A stretch of 64,000 nucleotides of DNA, from positions 176,357,770 through 176,421,769 of the forward strand of contig NC_084759.1 of the NCBI RefSeq assembly GCF_028858725.1, read 5' to 3'. Positions 47,610-59,441 of the stretch are shown here, piece by piece. Made by a program: the position numbers and the translations under genes. The stretch is from Colius striatus. Its lineage: Eukaryota > Chordata > Aves > Coliiformes > Coliidae. The notes below the pieces were generated by a model, which ran no database searches, was not told the origin of the DNA, and saw nothing but the letters and a program-made list of their open reading frames with translations. How positions within the stretch are numbered: the stretch's first letter is position 1; every line of letters begins with the position of its first letter.

Positions 47610-48036
47610 ACAACACTGGTGAAGGGTCTGGAGAACCACTCTTACGAAGAGTGGCTGATGGAGCTGGGCTCCAGAGAAGAGGAGCCCAGAGAAGAGGAGA
47701 CTGAGAGATGATGACTCTCTACAGCTACTTCGAAGGAGGCTGTAGTGAGTTGAGGGCAGTCTCTTCTCCTGAGTAATGAATAATAAGACAAAAGGAAATG
47801 ACCGTAAGTTGTGCCAGGAGAGGTTTAGATTAGACATTAGTAATAACTTTTTCACCAGGAGGGTTATTAAGCACTAGAATGGGCTGCCCAGGGAGTCATC
47901 ATCCCGGGAGATATTTAAAAGACAGGTAGATGAGTTTCTGAAGGACATAATTTAGTCGTGGGCTTGGCAGTGTGAGGTTAGTGGTTGGACTTGATGATCT
48001 GAAAGGTCTTTTCCAACCGAAATGACACTGATTCTG
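47610..48036 (+). mobile_element. CR1 LINE 3' end abutting the GXYLT1 promoter
   Basis: It reads forward from GGTGAAGGGTCTGGAGAACC through the CR1 ORF2 tail (block TTCACCAGGAGGGTTATTAA, GGGCTGCCCAGGGAG). It continues into the 3' UTR (AGTGGTTGGACTTGATGATC, then a GGTCTTTTCCAACC block) and ends ACACTGATTCTG. This belongs to the older subfamily of the copies at 84 and 23507. It ends about 290 bp before the GXYLT1 start codon. Confidence 0.92.
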
Positions 48037-48049
48037 CCGACAGCAGAGA

Positions 48050-49090
48050 CAGACGACCCGCCACTCCTCTCCCTCGTGGGGCAATTACACAGCGGCCCGC
48101 CCCGTGAGGCCCGCCCCGCCCCCTGAGCCGAGGCGCGGCGCGGCCCGGCCCGGCCTCGCGTCCGCTACGCTGCCGGCTCCTGTCGCCCTGCGGGCGCCTC
48201 AGAGTCCGCCCCGCCCCGCCTCTCACACACCGGGGTTCGTGCCGCCGCCGCCGCGTCCGCTGGGGCTCGCGCTGCCGGTCGGGCCCCGGCCGCCGCCTGG
48301 CGCCGCTGCCGGGGCCGGCGCGGGAAGATGCGGCGGTTCGCGCGGGTGGCGCTGCTGTGCCTGGGCTGCGGCGTCTGCTCGCTGCTCTACGGCTTCAGCC
48401 AGCTGGCCCTCTCGCTGGAGCAGGAGCCCGGCCGCGGCCGTGAGCGGCAGGCCCGAGACCCCGCCGCTCCCGGCGCCCGGCGGCAGGAGGGCGGCGGCCA
48501 GGCGGCGGGGAGCGCGGGCCGGGGCGAGGCGGCGGCCGGCAGGTACGGGGGCGCGGGGAAAGCGGGGGCGCGGGCGGGTGGGCGGCGGTTCCCCCCGCAT
48601 TCCTGCGGGGAGGGCCGGGGAGGTGCAGGAGCGCGCGGGCCGCCCTCCCGCGGGCGGAGCGGGGGCTTGGTGTCCGCCCTCAGCCTCCGCGGGCGCCCCC
48701 GGCCGCCTGGTGCGGGCCGGCAGCGCGCTCCCGGCTGCTGCGCTGGGGCGGCGGGGCCGAGGGGAGGCCGCCGCCCGGGGCCGGGACGGTGCTTCGGAGG
48801 TTGGCGGTGCGCTGCCTGCGCAGCAGCTCTCGTGTCCCGCGGGCCGCTTTCCGGGGAACAGAGTTGCAGCAAGGCTTAAAACAAACAAAACCCGATAAAA
48901 CTCTAGAGTAAAGTGGCGTTGCGGGTCGGCCGGAGGCCGAAACCGGTCCCCGTCGCGGGAGAGTCCGTGGTGCCCGCAGGCCGTGCTCCGCCGCGACCAT
49001 GGGCGCCCCGGGGCTGGGCGGTAGTGCAACGGGAGGAGCCGGCGGCCAGTGCCGAGAGCCGGCCGGCCACCGTATGCCGGCCCCTGTGAA
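48050..49090. promoter_or_regulatory. CpG island: GXYLT1 promoter and first exon
   Basis: CpG-dense sequence starts immediately after the CR1 3' end and ends near 49090, centred on GXYLT1 exon 1. GC boxes (for example CCGCCCCGCC at about 48109-48118 and again near 48207-48217) lie 110-220 bp upstream of the ATG. No TATA box was seen. The 150-270-codon open frames on both strands here, such as 48223-49029 on the minus strand, come from the lack of AT-rich stop codons and are not genes. Confidence 0.88.
48328..48542 (+). CDS. GXYLT1: GXYLT1 coding exon 1 (signal anchor and stem)
   Basis: The start ATG has context GGGAAGATGC (G at -1, A at -3), a good vertebrate start. The frame opens [20 protein letters not shown], a typical type II anchor with basic residues before the hydrophobic stretch. 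The stem (residues 31-71) is rich in Gly, Arg, Ala and Gln and is encoded by CpG-rich DNA. Such stems vary quickly between species. The donor is GGCAG|GTACGG, leaving phase 2 inside R72. Confidence 0.93.
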
Positions 49091-52000
49091 AATCGGGCTT
49101 GCCGCTGTGTTGCGGCGTGGGGGGTGAAGTAAGGAAGAGTGCATTGTCATTTTCCAAGCAAGGAAGTTGCCATGGCGTTATTTAGTTTTGAAACTAGTTT
49201 TCTTTATGATTATCACATAGCTTTATTTAAGAAAAAGTTCTTCTTATGAAATACTTACTTGTGAGTTCAGTTCTGAAGTCGAAGGGATGTAAATCTGAGC
49301 GGCCCACACACTCTGCCTGGCTACGTGCTTTTGTTACCTGCTTCTGTCAGCAGAAGTTCTTATGTGGTCAGGGGGTGAGTGAGATTATGGAATGAAAAAA
49401 TACTAGTTTTCTTTCAGGTTACTGTCATGATCCTGTTCCCCTGTGGCTGCCAGAATGCTAATGCCAGGAAAAGAGGTGTGACAGGAAGCCTGTTACTGAA
49501 GTCGCAGGAAAAATTAAGACTAGTTTTTTTTGGGCCAGCCTGCCTCTAACTGCATAGATTCCATGGCAGCTGAGAGCAATGAAGTTTGACTACCATCCCT
49601 CCTTCCCAAGGCTTCACATTCTCTGACACCCCCTTCTTACACTGCTTGTTCACACAAGTGAGCTGATCAGGCTTACTGACCAGCCCGAAAACCACCTGAG
49701 TTTTTGGCCAGTCCAGTGCTCTGAATTGGCTCGTCATGTAATTATGGAAGTGTTGAGGCAGAACAGTTATGGAGAATGGCAGGATGACAGAAGCTCTGAC
49801 TTAATCATCTTAAAATAGCATGAAACAGCATTCTGAGTTGGTAGGGGTGGAGTCATCTGAAAGGTGAAACCCAGCTTTTGACTTGTGTTATGAGAATGGG
49901 GTTTTTTTTGGTATTGTTTTGGCTTTTGTTTTCCTTCCCATGCGTTTGTTCAGATTAGTACAGATTGTGACTTGAAATTCCTTACTTTTAGTTCATGATT
50001 AAAAAGTCTTTGTGAGAAGTTGCAATTTCCTAATTCTAAAGAACTTGATAACTGGAATAAAAGTTAACTTTACGAGTTTTAGGTAAAATTTCATTGGTTT
50101 AATAAAACAATTTTAAGTAGGATTTTTTTTTTCCCCTCACATTTCTATGTATGATACTTGTTTTACTGAAGAAAATATGCAATTTACATGAAGAAAACTT
50201 TTGCTTGATAAGCTAAATAATTTGCATTAGTAAGCAGGGAAATTACTTTCAGGCACATTATGCTCCTGGTTAGCAAAAGAAGGACCATGTTTATTTTAAA
50301 AGCTTTTTTTGTTATTTGTACTGAAGTGTAGCTTTTAAGTCAACGATACTGGTGGGAGAGAAGACCAACAAGGTGGAGGAAGCTCCTTGCTTGCTGGAAC
50401 ATGTGGAGTGAGATAGAAATTCTCTGTGTGTTGTAATGTGGAAAAGCTTTACAAACTGAGAAAGTTATTTTCCAAAGACTAGGTACTGAAAATAATTCCT
50501 TGTGTACACAGTTTTGTAGGGGCATATCTTCTTGCAAAATAGATGTCTGTTTGACGCCTGTGTGGAAATTCTTTACTTATAAACTGCCGTCAGACTGAGG
50601 GCTTGGGATGGACATCGTACTGTTGTAAATGATTGAAGTTTTATATGCTGCATGTATAGCGTGTCCAAAACTCATGTGTGAGTCAGCCCCTTAGAACAGT
50701 CCTTAAAGACTTTTGTTTAAGGGAAGAAATGTCCTATGGCAGTTAAGAAATGCCCCACTGAATGTTCCTTTAGATGTGTATTTCAATTATTCTTGAGCAT
50801 TAGATGGTGTTACATTCACTTGTGTAACACATCTTGGTGAATGTATTGATGTCTTTTGGTTTTTATACTTCAGACGTTCCTTCTGCGGAGACTGAGCATG
50901 GCAGCCCTGTGGCTGTCTTACGCCAACTTCTGTCTATCTGGTGACTTTAATATCCTAAAGCATTTGTAACCTTATAAATTGTGTTCAGATAACCTCATTC
51001 TTCTTAATATTTAACATTTCATATTCATTAATGTTAACTTTCAGTAATGAGTTTCTTTGTTTTCACTGATAGCTTTAAAACGTTGCTTGGCAAAGCAAAC
51101 CTAGCTGCCATCTGAAGGCATTTATGCCCCCTTCTCTTTAGCTAAGAAGGGATTTCTTTGCCTGAGTAATCTGCTTTAGTATATGACATAAAGGCAGAAA
51201 GAGCTCAGTCATACTCTGTGATGGCGGAAAAGTCGAGATTTCTGGTAGCTTTCAGAAGCATGCAGACGTGAAAACTGCAAGCTTTGAATAAAGCTTAAGT
51301 GTACCACACCTGGAAGAATTTTGCAACAGTGATGATTCTTTTAAGCAGAAATCTTTAATTAAAAAGGAAGTACTGTATTGAAACTAGACTTACAGGTTGA
51401 GGCAAGGTCCTCCAATAAACATAATAATTCAGGGGAGCTTGTTGGGTAATCACTAGTAAGGAGTTGTTTGTTTCAGAGGCTGCAGTAGCCTGAGGAACAA
51501 GATGACTTCAAACTAAAGGCTTGTATCTTGATATAAGTAGGTGAAAAATGTTTCAAGAATTTATAAGCTAAATACTAAGGCTGAGTTTTAGCTGTGAAGA
51601 TACATTAACATTAAAGGTAAATTGTCCTCCTGACAATTAATTCCAGTGAGAAAAGCAGTATTGTTAATGTTGTCACATGTAATAGCTAAATGAATAATAG
51701 ATCTGAACTTGGAAAAAAGAAAATATTGAAGGGTCTACTTCCAGAAGATGCAAAGTCAGTTAGAGCCAGCATCTGTCGTCAGCCTTTTTGCCTTTGCCAA
51801 TATGATTTATGGATGAGGAAGGTGGCTGTGAAAAAATGCAAAAAGCCATAGAGTGAATAAATGCGTATTTGCTATATGTATGTAATTTAATAGTTCTCTA
51901 TTCTGCTGTGTGCCTGAGTATGCTTTCAAATCACTGAATTAGCAGACTGTGCTTATGAGACATGAATCTTCAGTTAATTTTCTCAATATTGCCACTTCAG

Positions 52001-55000
52001 TTAGGCAGATATGTTTGTCTTTCTATTCATGTCTAAAAAAAGTGCTATCCTAATGGCAAGTTTGACAAGTAGAACAGGAATGAATGGATCTGTTGTCAGT
52101 TCTGTGAATTCAGTGAGGTCAATGAATTTGACCCTATTGAAATGAAACATTTTTTTTGTTGTACTGCAGTTCAGCATTTCTGTGCAGCCAGCCATACAGT
52201 TTGTTACATGCGACACTGATATCTGACCCTATCTCTTACTCTGTAACTATCCTGACAAATGGAGACTTAAGTGATAAATAATAGTGTGTGGAAAAGTGTA
52301 GGAAGTATACCCAGAAGCTTAGACAGCAGAGGAGGGTGGTTGTAATAGGTGTTTTTTTCTTTCCATGTGCTGCATGCAACTGTTTTTATCTGAGTCAGAA
52401 CTTAACCAGCAGTTTCACTAGTCTGATGCTCATCTAATCTCATACCTTAACAGATTGCTCTAGAAACTGTCTAAGCATTACAAAATATGAGTAGAACTTT
52501 TAAAAGGATGAAACGTTGAATAATTTGAAGTTGAAATTTAAAAAAAAATCTCCTGAATCTATCAAGCAGTTGGCTAGCAAATGTTATTTTACTTAGAAAT
52601 GTTGCAAATTGATGAAACATTATTAAGATTTTTCCAGTTTAGAAGTTTGTCCTGTCAGATGTTTAACATTGCACCTCTTGTCTTTTATCTAATCTATCCA
52701 TTGTTTTTCTGACAAAATATAATAAATTTGTATTGCTGCAAACATTCAGGAAAAGGTATTCAGAGGAATCAGAATTTGTCAGTGCATTTAGGAACTGAGC
52801 ATCTCTTCCCAAATTTTTTCTCCCATGATTTTGAACAGGAAGGAACTTAAGAAATGCATTCTTCCTATTTTGCTGTGTGCTGTGAGTTATGCTATAGGAG
52901 AGACACCAGTCTGTCTCTGTTAGCTGATTTTCAGAGTTTAGACCCAGGTTGTTAATGCAATAACATTATTATTATCCTGGTTGATAATAAACTAACCATG
53001 AATCAGCAATGTGCCCTTGTGGCCAAGAAGGCCAATGGCATCCTGGGATGCATCAAGAAGAGTGTGGCCAGCAGGTCAAGGGAGGTTCTCCTCCCCCTTT
53101 GCCATGGTGAGACCTCGTCTGGAGTCCTGTGTCCAGTTCTGGGCTCCTTAGCTCAAGAGGGACAGGGAACTTCTGGAGAGAGTCCCGTGGAAGGCCACCA
53201 AGATGGTCAGGGGACTGGAGCATCTTCCTTATGAAGAAAGGCTGTGGGAACTGGGGCTGTTTAGTCTAGAGAATAGGAGGCTGTGGGGGGGATCTCATTA
53301 ATATTTGTAAGTATCTAAATGGTGGGTGTCAGGAGGCTGGGGCATCCTTTTTTCTGTTGTATCTGGTGACAGGACAAGGGGTAATGGGATGAAGCTGGAA
53401 CACAAATTCCCTTTAAGCATAAGGAAAAACTATTTCACTGTGAGGGTGAGGGAGCAGTGGCACAGACTGCCCAGGGAGGGTGTGGAGTCTCCTTCTCTGG
53501 AGGTCTTCGAAACATACCTGGACGTGTTCCTGTGTGACCTGATCTGAGTGGACCTGCTTTGGCAGGGGGGTTGGACTAGATGATCTCCAAAGGTCCCTTC
53601 CAACCCCTACCATTCTTTAAATATTGACAGGAAGGCAATATCATGACTGCAACCCTCACCATTTGGACATCCTGCTATGTTTGCTGTGAAGTTACAGAAG
53701 TATCAAAGATACCACATGGACTGAAAAGTATACTTGAAAACTGATCACCATGAATAGCAAGCCCACCAGTGCACTTAACAAAATAATTTTTTTCTTTTTC
53801 CCCCCAGAATATTGGAAGATTCCGTATGGTTAAAATTTGACTTGGCTGAGCACAGGTTGGTTCATGGACCCCGATGGTCTGCAGCCATCTTTTCATTTAC
53901 TGGTGCCTCTGTGCACTCACATGCACACAGAATGAAGAGCACCCTGTCACCGGGGAAAACAGAAATTGCATTTGATAAGGGTGCATGTGATCAGGCACAC
54001 AACATGGCCAAGTGTATTGACAATCTGTTTATGTGGGATTGGATTTCTCTGTTTTTTTGCATTCGTATTATTCCTCAGTCCACCTTGATCCCTCCATGAG
54101 CCCCACACTCTGCTGGCAAATACTTCTGTAGGCAGTTGGTAAGGGGATCTGGAGAAACTGTCTTCTTCACTCATCTGGTGGATCTTGTGCCTGGGCCAGA
54201 GACTGACTGTTCTCCTGCACTGGTGCTGGGTCAGAGTTCGTCACATGCCTGGGCTAGGTTGCTGGGTTTCTGTCACCTGACAATTTTGGCTTTCTGTTTG
54301 TGCAGACTAGCCTTTAGTCAAACAACCTATAATAGGTGCAAGCAAAATGTCCCTCCCTAATGGTGAAGGTGATTAATCCTGTCTGACTAGTAACTTTGCT
54401 CAGCTAACAGCCTGCTTGATGAACAGATACAATGCATTTCCCTACCTTCGTAAAGCACTTGTAGTCTTTAAGTTTTCCTCAAGTTTTATTTCAAGTAAAA
54501 ATAATATCTTAAGTGGCATTTTGAATAATCTTATTGTGAATAACAAGAAGAAAGTGCTGTCCAATGATTCTAGTGTCTTAATCATTTATATGCAAAAGCT
54601 TTGTGGCTTATGGAAGCTTGAGATCTGTAGAAAGAGACTTCTGTTGGCAGGAAAAAGCCTAAGCCTAACGTTAGGTAAATCACATACATATGTATCCTAG
54701 TCATGTTTTTGTTATAGATATGACATTTATTAATCAAATCCAAGGCTGACAACCTTGTCATCATGCTGAACGGGATATCAGAAAGGTCTGATGTATCAGA
54801 GAAATAAATGACTTAGGCATTAACTCTTGCCTTGGTAGTCTGTATAGGATAGTAGCTCAAAGCAGTTTAGAAAACACAGCCCTTGACAGCTGGAAGAGGA
54901 ATCCCACGTATGCTAAACCAGAAACCTGTTTTTGAGAGATAGTGTATTAATTTATACAAAAAGTGATGACAGTTACTTCAGAAAGGTAAACAGTGGAGGT

Positions 55001-56668
55001 CATAAAGATTGTTCTTTAGATAAGAACAAGTTTTTAATGGGCCTTGAAGTTTTTAAAAACACTTCAAAAGCCACAAAGATTACTGTAAGAAAGAACCTGG
55101 CAGAGAGAACTTGTGGTTTTGTGCTTTCACCAGAGGACTGCACATATCCCGGTCTCAATCTACATGTACCTGTGTATTTATTTGTGGAGATCGTTCTGAA
55201 ATCATGCTATAGAATTACTTGATTAATATTTGCAAACACATGGCATCTACAGAGTAGGAGGAGTTCTTGCAATCTCTGCCAAAGAACTTCTCCATCCCCA
55301 CAACACTTAATGAGGCTTTGTGAAACACTATGTTGATCAGGTCATTCTCAAGTATTGGAAAACAGAAGAAATAGTACAGCTTGACATTTTGATGCTACAT
55401 TATCTATTACATCAGTTATTTGCAAAACATTTGCCTTTATAGACACCAGATAACCTTACCAAGATGGAGCTGATTCATTTCAAACTTGCAAAGTCAACTT
55501 CCAGTAGAGTTCTGAGCTCTAGTCCTCAAATACCTTTCCATTATCAAACTTTTGTCCGGGTTTTCTTCTTCCCCCCCTTGTCTTTCATTCACAGATACTG
55601 TCATAGAATGGTAGGAGTTGGAAGGGACCTTTAGAGATCATCTAGTCCAACCCCCCTGCAGAAGCAGGTTCCCCTAGAAGAACCTGCAGAAGCAGGTTCA
55701 GCTGTCAAAGGAGGATAAACGCTGTTGGGGTTGTATCACCAGGGCAGGAAAAGGGAACAGAGGAGTTGTCTCGAGTATACCCCTTACTTTACAATAAAAC
55801 TTGCTCATTTCAGATTTTAAATGTTGATATCAATTTCCTCACCAGAACATTTGAAAATACACTGCTGTTGTTGTTTTAGACTATTTCCTATATTACTGTT
55901 GCATAAAATGTAGTGATGGACTAGTAAAACCTGCTGTTTTAGTTGTTAGTATAGCCCAAGTCAGTACATTTTTAGTCTTGTCATTATGGAGAGGGAAATC
56001 TTGATAGATGTGGTGATTATTTCTGTGTATATATATATATATATATAACTTTATATATATTCGTAACTTTATGTTATGAAACAATGAAATTCACTGATGC
56101 TGCAGAGCTCTGGTTTTTAATTAAAAATCAGCTTTGTAGGTTTGCACCAAATAGAGTAATGAATAAATTGTGATTAAATGGACAATGTGACTTTGTAAAT
56201 GAAATATTCTCCTTGCTCCTCTGCTTGAAATGCACAAAGGTCAAGGAGTTCTTTCTAGTACTAAGTGTTGACATTCACTCTTATTACCTGTGGACTTGTA
56301 CTAAGACAAGAATGACCTTCAACAATCCCAGCTCCTCTGTTTTTCTCACTCTGAAAATACAAAAGGCTAAAGGATGGGGACTGTTCTTCCTTAAAAGAAT
56401 CCTCAAGGTTGGCACCTAAAACATCCTCTTTTGTATTATCCAAGTTCCATTACATAGCCAGTCTTGTGTCAGGTAATTAACTATCCAAGCTATATTTGAG
56501 GTAGAAAATAATCCATTTAACTTTGCCATAAAAGCAGTAACATTTATATAGGTTATTTTTGTCTTATCCTGTTAGGTGTAAGAATTTGTCTGTATCTTTC
56601 TGGAATTCCTATTGGATGCTGCCCTCTGATGTTTGTGGAATGAACTGCTTTTGGGAAGCTGCTTTTAG
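48328..56668 (+). CDS. GXYLT1: GXYLT1, glucoside xylosyltransferase 1 (exons 1-2, 3'-partial)
   Basis: The visible coding sequence joins 48328-48542 and 56576-56668, giving the first 102 codons plus two bases of codon 103. The gene continues past position 64000. By family knowledge GXYLT1 is a type II membrane glycosyltransferase (GT8) of the secretory pathway. It transfers the first xylose from UDP-Xyl, in alpha-1,3 linkage, to O-glucose on EGF repeats, notably of Notch. The window shows the short cytoplasmic end (MRRFAR), the signal anchor (about residues 7-28), a Gly/Arg-rich stem and the start of the lumenal part with [20 protein letters not shown], which matches human GXYLT1 as I know it. 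The catalytic domain with its DxD motif is not in the window. The paralogue GXYLT2 is less likely given the YAF2 linkage. Confidence 0.93.
52995..53617 (+). mobile_element. CR1 LINE, 5'-truncated, about 620 bp, in GXYLT1 intron 1
   Basis: The copy opens in ORF2 with [19 protein letters not shown] (within 52998-53234) and passes through the [19 protein letters not shown] tail (within 53326-53547). It ends at the 3' UTR block GGGTTGGACTAGATGATCTC and CCATTCT. A frameshift separates the two translated pieces. It lies in the same orientation as GXYLT1 and corresponds to the same young subfamily as the copy at 17839. Confidence 0.95.
53808..54099 (+). other. Possible alternative terminal exon of GXYLT1, unproven
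   Basis: A very strong acceptor (about 20 pyrimidines then CCCCCAG, AG at 53806-53807) precedes an open frame that is in the phase required by the GXYLT1 exon 1 donor. AG plus A gives R72, then [10 protein letters not shown]. The frame stays open to TGA at 54097-54099, about 96 codons. The peptide is not recognised and does not resemble GXYLT1 exon 2. It starts 190 bp after a CR1 copy. If used it would give a membrane anchor with a new short lumenal tail and no catalytic domain. It may be coincidence. Confidence 0.2.
55601..55699 (-). mobile_element. CR1 LINE 3' fragment with internal duplication
   Basis: TCATAGAATGGTAGGAGTTG and the following GAGATCATCTAGTCCAACC block are the antisense CR1 3' end. 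CCTGCAGAAGCAGGTTC occurs at 55655-55671 and again at 55683-55699 (28-bp offset), after which CR1 similarity stops. Confidence 0.9.
56028..56047. repeat. (TA)10 microsatellite
   Basis: Ten uninterrupted TA units follow TGTG, in GXYLT1 intron 1. A second short TA run follows at about 56052-56060. Confidence 0.85.
56576..56668 (+). CDS. GXYLT1: GXYLT1 coding exon 2
   Basis: Acceptor CCTGTTAG|G completes R72, followed by [20 protein letters not shown] and [10 protein letters not shown], then two bases of R103 at donor TTTTAG|GTAGGA. The human protein has the same block (RCK...[20 protein letters not shown]) from memory. The exon is 93 nt and phase 2 on both sides, so skipping removes 31 residues in frame. 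It carries three cysteines (73, 92, 96) and an N-L-S sequon at residues 75-77, which would be lumenal. Human has D-F-S at that point as I recall, so the sequon may be lineage-specific. Confidence 0.93.
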
Positions 56669-59416
56669 GTAGGATCCATTATTAAATAGTACTTTGATAT
56701 TTGATTGCAGAGAAGTGTAGCTGTTAAGTATTTTTGCCTATTTAGCAAGGTGACAAAGCAAAATATTTTGATTAATTCACATGAATTTCACTTGCTTATA
56801 TTATGGTTGCCTTCAGCTGGGCTTTCTCCTGTTCTGTTATGTTTTTTAAATTGTAGACTCAAGTATTACTACAAAGAGTAGCTTTTTTTTTTTTAACTGT
56901 TGCTTCATTAGAGACTTGCTAACATTGGTAAAAAGTACCTGAGTATAGTCTGAAAAGTTACCAATGAATTTTAGTTTTGCTAAATAAAACTTGCTGCACA
57001 GTAATACGATGTAACTTGTGATAAAAATGGCAAATGTTTAGTACTTTAGAGTTTTTTATTTCAAGTTACTTATTTTACAGAATCCCAAAGCACTGAAACA
57101 ACCATTTTAGAATGTGCTTTAAGATACACTGTGTTAAAGTGTAGGTTCTGTCCTGAAAGTTGCACTTTTAACAACAAGTTTAAATGTTTCAATGTGATTA
57201 TTCAGATACTTTAGGCCATCAGATTACAGAAGTAGCTTGAAAAGAAATGGAAGACTGCTTAAGCTACTTGACATATATGTTCTCTAAGTTGCATAATTCT
57301 CTTCATCATATAACTGAAGTCATGAGTCAATTTTTCTGACATTTAAAACTTTACCAATTGTCCTTTGATATGGTTATCTCTTAGTCTGAAGCTTGAATAG
57401 TTTAAGGGAAGCAATCTTCACAGTATGTTTTTCAAAATTATGATTGTGGTAAAGACCTTAGATCTATCTGCTTGTGTGCTGTCAATGCTTTTTAAGCTCA
57501 TCAGTTGCCAAGAAGCTACTTAAAGAGATTGATTGATTTTCTTTGTTTTTTCAGTCTGTTAGTGAGCTGCAGCTGTAATTTGGGACTGCTGAGTCTTTCT
57601 CACTGCCCTTGGCAGCCAGTATGTCACTCCACGGGGATTTATCTGACTTTCTCTTTGTCAGATTTAGCTATCTGGATGGACTTGATTCCACTTAAAGGTT
57701 AGCTCTTGGGAGTTTAGATTTATGAAGTTTTATTACAGGAGTAAACCAAATGTCAGTGTTATTGTGGTGGAGGGAGTAGGAACTTAACCTGTGTTTACTG
57801 GAGTGACTGTAAGCTTTGTTTATCCATGGACATCTCAGCCAGTCTCACAGTGGTGTAGTGCTGAGAAGACAGGGTTTTGCTATCTTCTGACCCCATCGAC
57901 CATGATGATGTCCATGAACTCTCCACAGCACTATGTAATGCACTAAAATAGCAAAAAAACCCTTCCTTTCTGGATTTTGTGCCAGGTTTAAGGCAAATGC
58001 AACCTTGCAACTATAAGTGGAGGAACCCTGTGCAGTTCCTTTGTACATACCTTAAGTTGTAACTTTGGTTATTCTCTTAAGAATGCTATATGTGACTGTG
58101 AAGACAAGTCTGTTGAAGTATGCATTGATTATTACTTTACTGGGTGAGTACAATTTCTTTCATGGTAAAACAATTACCTCTAATATTTGCAAAATATACG
58201 TTCTGAAACTGAAAGGAAAAAAAATCTCCTTTAAAGGGGGTGCAGAGTAAACACTTCAGATTTTTATTATCAATATGTTACTGTGAAATTAATCCCCATA
58301 TGTTGTGCTGTGGTGCTTGTTGAATTTCTCAGTGATATGCTCTAACTTCAGAGAGGTCCTCCTTTTCTCCCTGACACTTTTTCTTTCCCCGTTTAATAGA
58401 TTCAATTGATTTCAGAGAAGTGCAGTTTGTGTAAGAGAAGATATTGGGAAGGTGGCAGAGAGGAGGATAAAGTGCTCCCTCTTTGGATAGCAGCAAGTAA
58501 TTACAATGGCTTAGCGTCTGAACCTGCTGCCTGAGCCTTATTTTCTTCTGTGTGCTGGCTTCAGCTTTGGGAATGAGTTATAATTTTGTTACCTCAACTC
58601 TCAAACGAAATATGTGCATTGAGAAGCTGAGGCTTCTTAATATGGTATTTAGTAGTTGTTGTCAAGTTTGCAGTCAGATTTTTGGAGGAGGAGAAGTGAA
58701 CTTAATTCTGTGCAATCGATTGCTGTTAACCACAGCAAATCAAGTGTAGCCGCCTTGTTTTCTGAGATTGTATGTGTAGAGCCACTTCAAGATAAAGCCT
58801 CTTGAAAGCTTTTTTCTGTAAAGAGGCAACACTATGGTTCTAAATCTTTTGAAATAGGAATAGAAGTCCTACTATAGTGGGATATATATTCCAAATAATT
58901 TGATCCTGGGTTGACTGAGCCTTTGTGTTCTTGTTAAGTGCAGTTGTAGAGAGGTACAGAAATAAGCTGGACTCTGGAGAGACTGGGATAAGGAGAGGGA
59001 TATGAAAAAAACCTCTCCTATCTGACTGCAGTCTTAGGATGACTAACTCCGCTGTCTGTAGACATGCCAACAAAATAATGGAAATTCCAATGAGTTTGTT
59101 TTTAATGGAAATGGCAGAGTCTGGTCATTGAACTGCACTTACGTTGAGTCTTCTATTTGTACTGGTTTAGTCCATAAAAAGGAAACAACACTATTTATCC
59201 AGATAATATATCAGTTTGTGGAGATTCTGATGTTCTATTCTTGCTGTTTCAATAAGCTAACCAAATGAGTTTGTTCAGAGGAGCAGACCATATAACCAGA
59301 ATTTCTTTACCAATAATATACTGATAAAATTTATCTCAGTTGTAGAATATCTCCTTTTCCTTTACCAGTGAAATTTTCCAGTCATTGGGAGATAATCCTT
59401 TTAGCTTTTGGATTTT

Positions 59417-59441
59417 TAAGTTTTTTCAAAGAAAAAACTTA
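59417..59441. repeat. Perfect hairpin, 11-bp arms and AAA loop
   Basis: TAAGTTTTTTC (59417-59427) and GAAAAAACTTA (59431-59441) are exact reverse complements around AAA. A U run does not follow in a way that would suggest termination, and it lies inside an intron. It is probably a chance or slippage product. Confidence 0.75.

Larger units (their letters stand above)
48543..56575 (+). other. GXYLT1 intron 1 (8.0 kb)
   Basis: The intron runs from GTACGG to TCTTATCCTGTTAG|G. It contains CR1 copies at 52995-53617 and 55601-55690, an unusual acceptor plus open frame at 53808-54099, and a TA repeat at 56028-56047. From 49.1 to 53.0 kb it is otherwise plain AT-rich sequence. A string resembling a small exon at about 50879-50939 (TATACTTCAG before it, CTATCTG|GTGACT after it) is noted only as weak. 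Confidence 0.92.

Noticed and set aside
48223-49029. 268-codon minus-strand open frame, and similar 150-264-codon frames over the GXYLT1 island
   Set aside because: They are Pro/Ala/Arg/Gly-rich, overlap each other on both strands and coincide with the CpG island, where stop codons are depleted. Only the GXYLT1 exon 1 frame has protein-family and splice support.
50879-50939. Possible cryptic exon in GXYLT1 intron 1 (TATACTTCAG before, CTATCTG|GTGACT after)
   Set aside because: In the phase set by GXYLT1 exon 1 it hits a TGA within a few codons, and both splice sites are mediocre.
57505-57702. Frame after GXYLT1 exon 2 considered as exon 3
   Set aside because: It lacks the expected YSLKIQP/HLAVVACG-like sequence, so exon 3 lies beyond the window.
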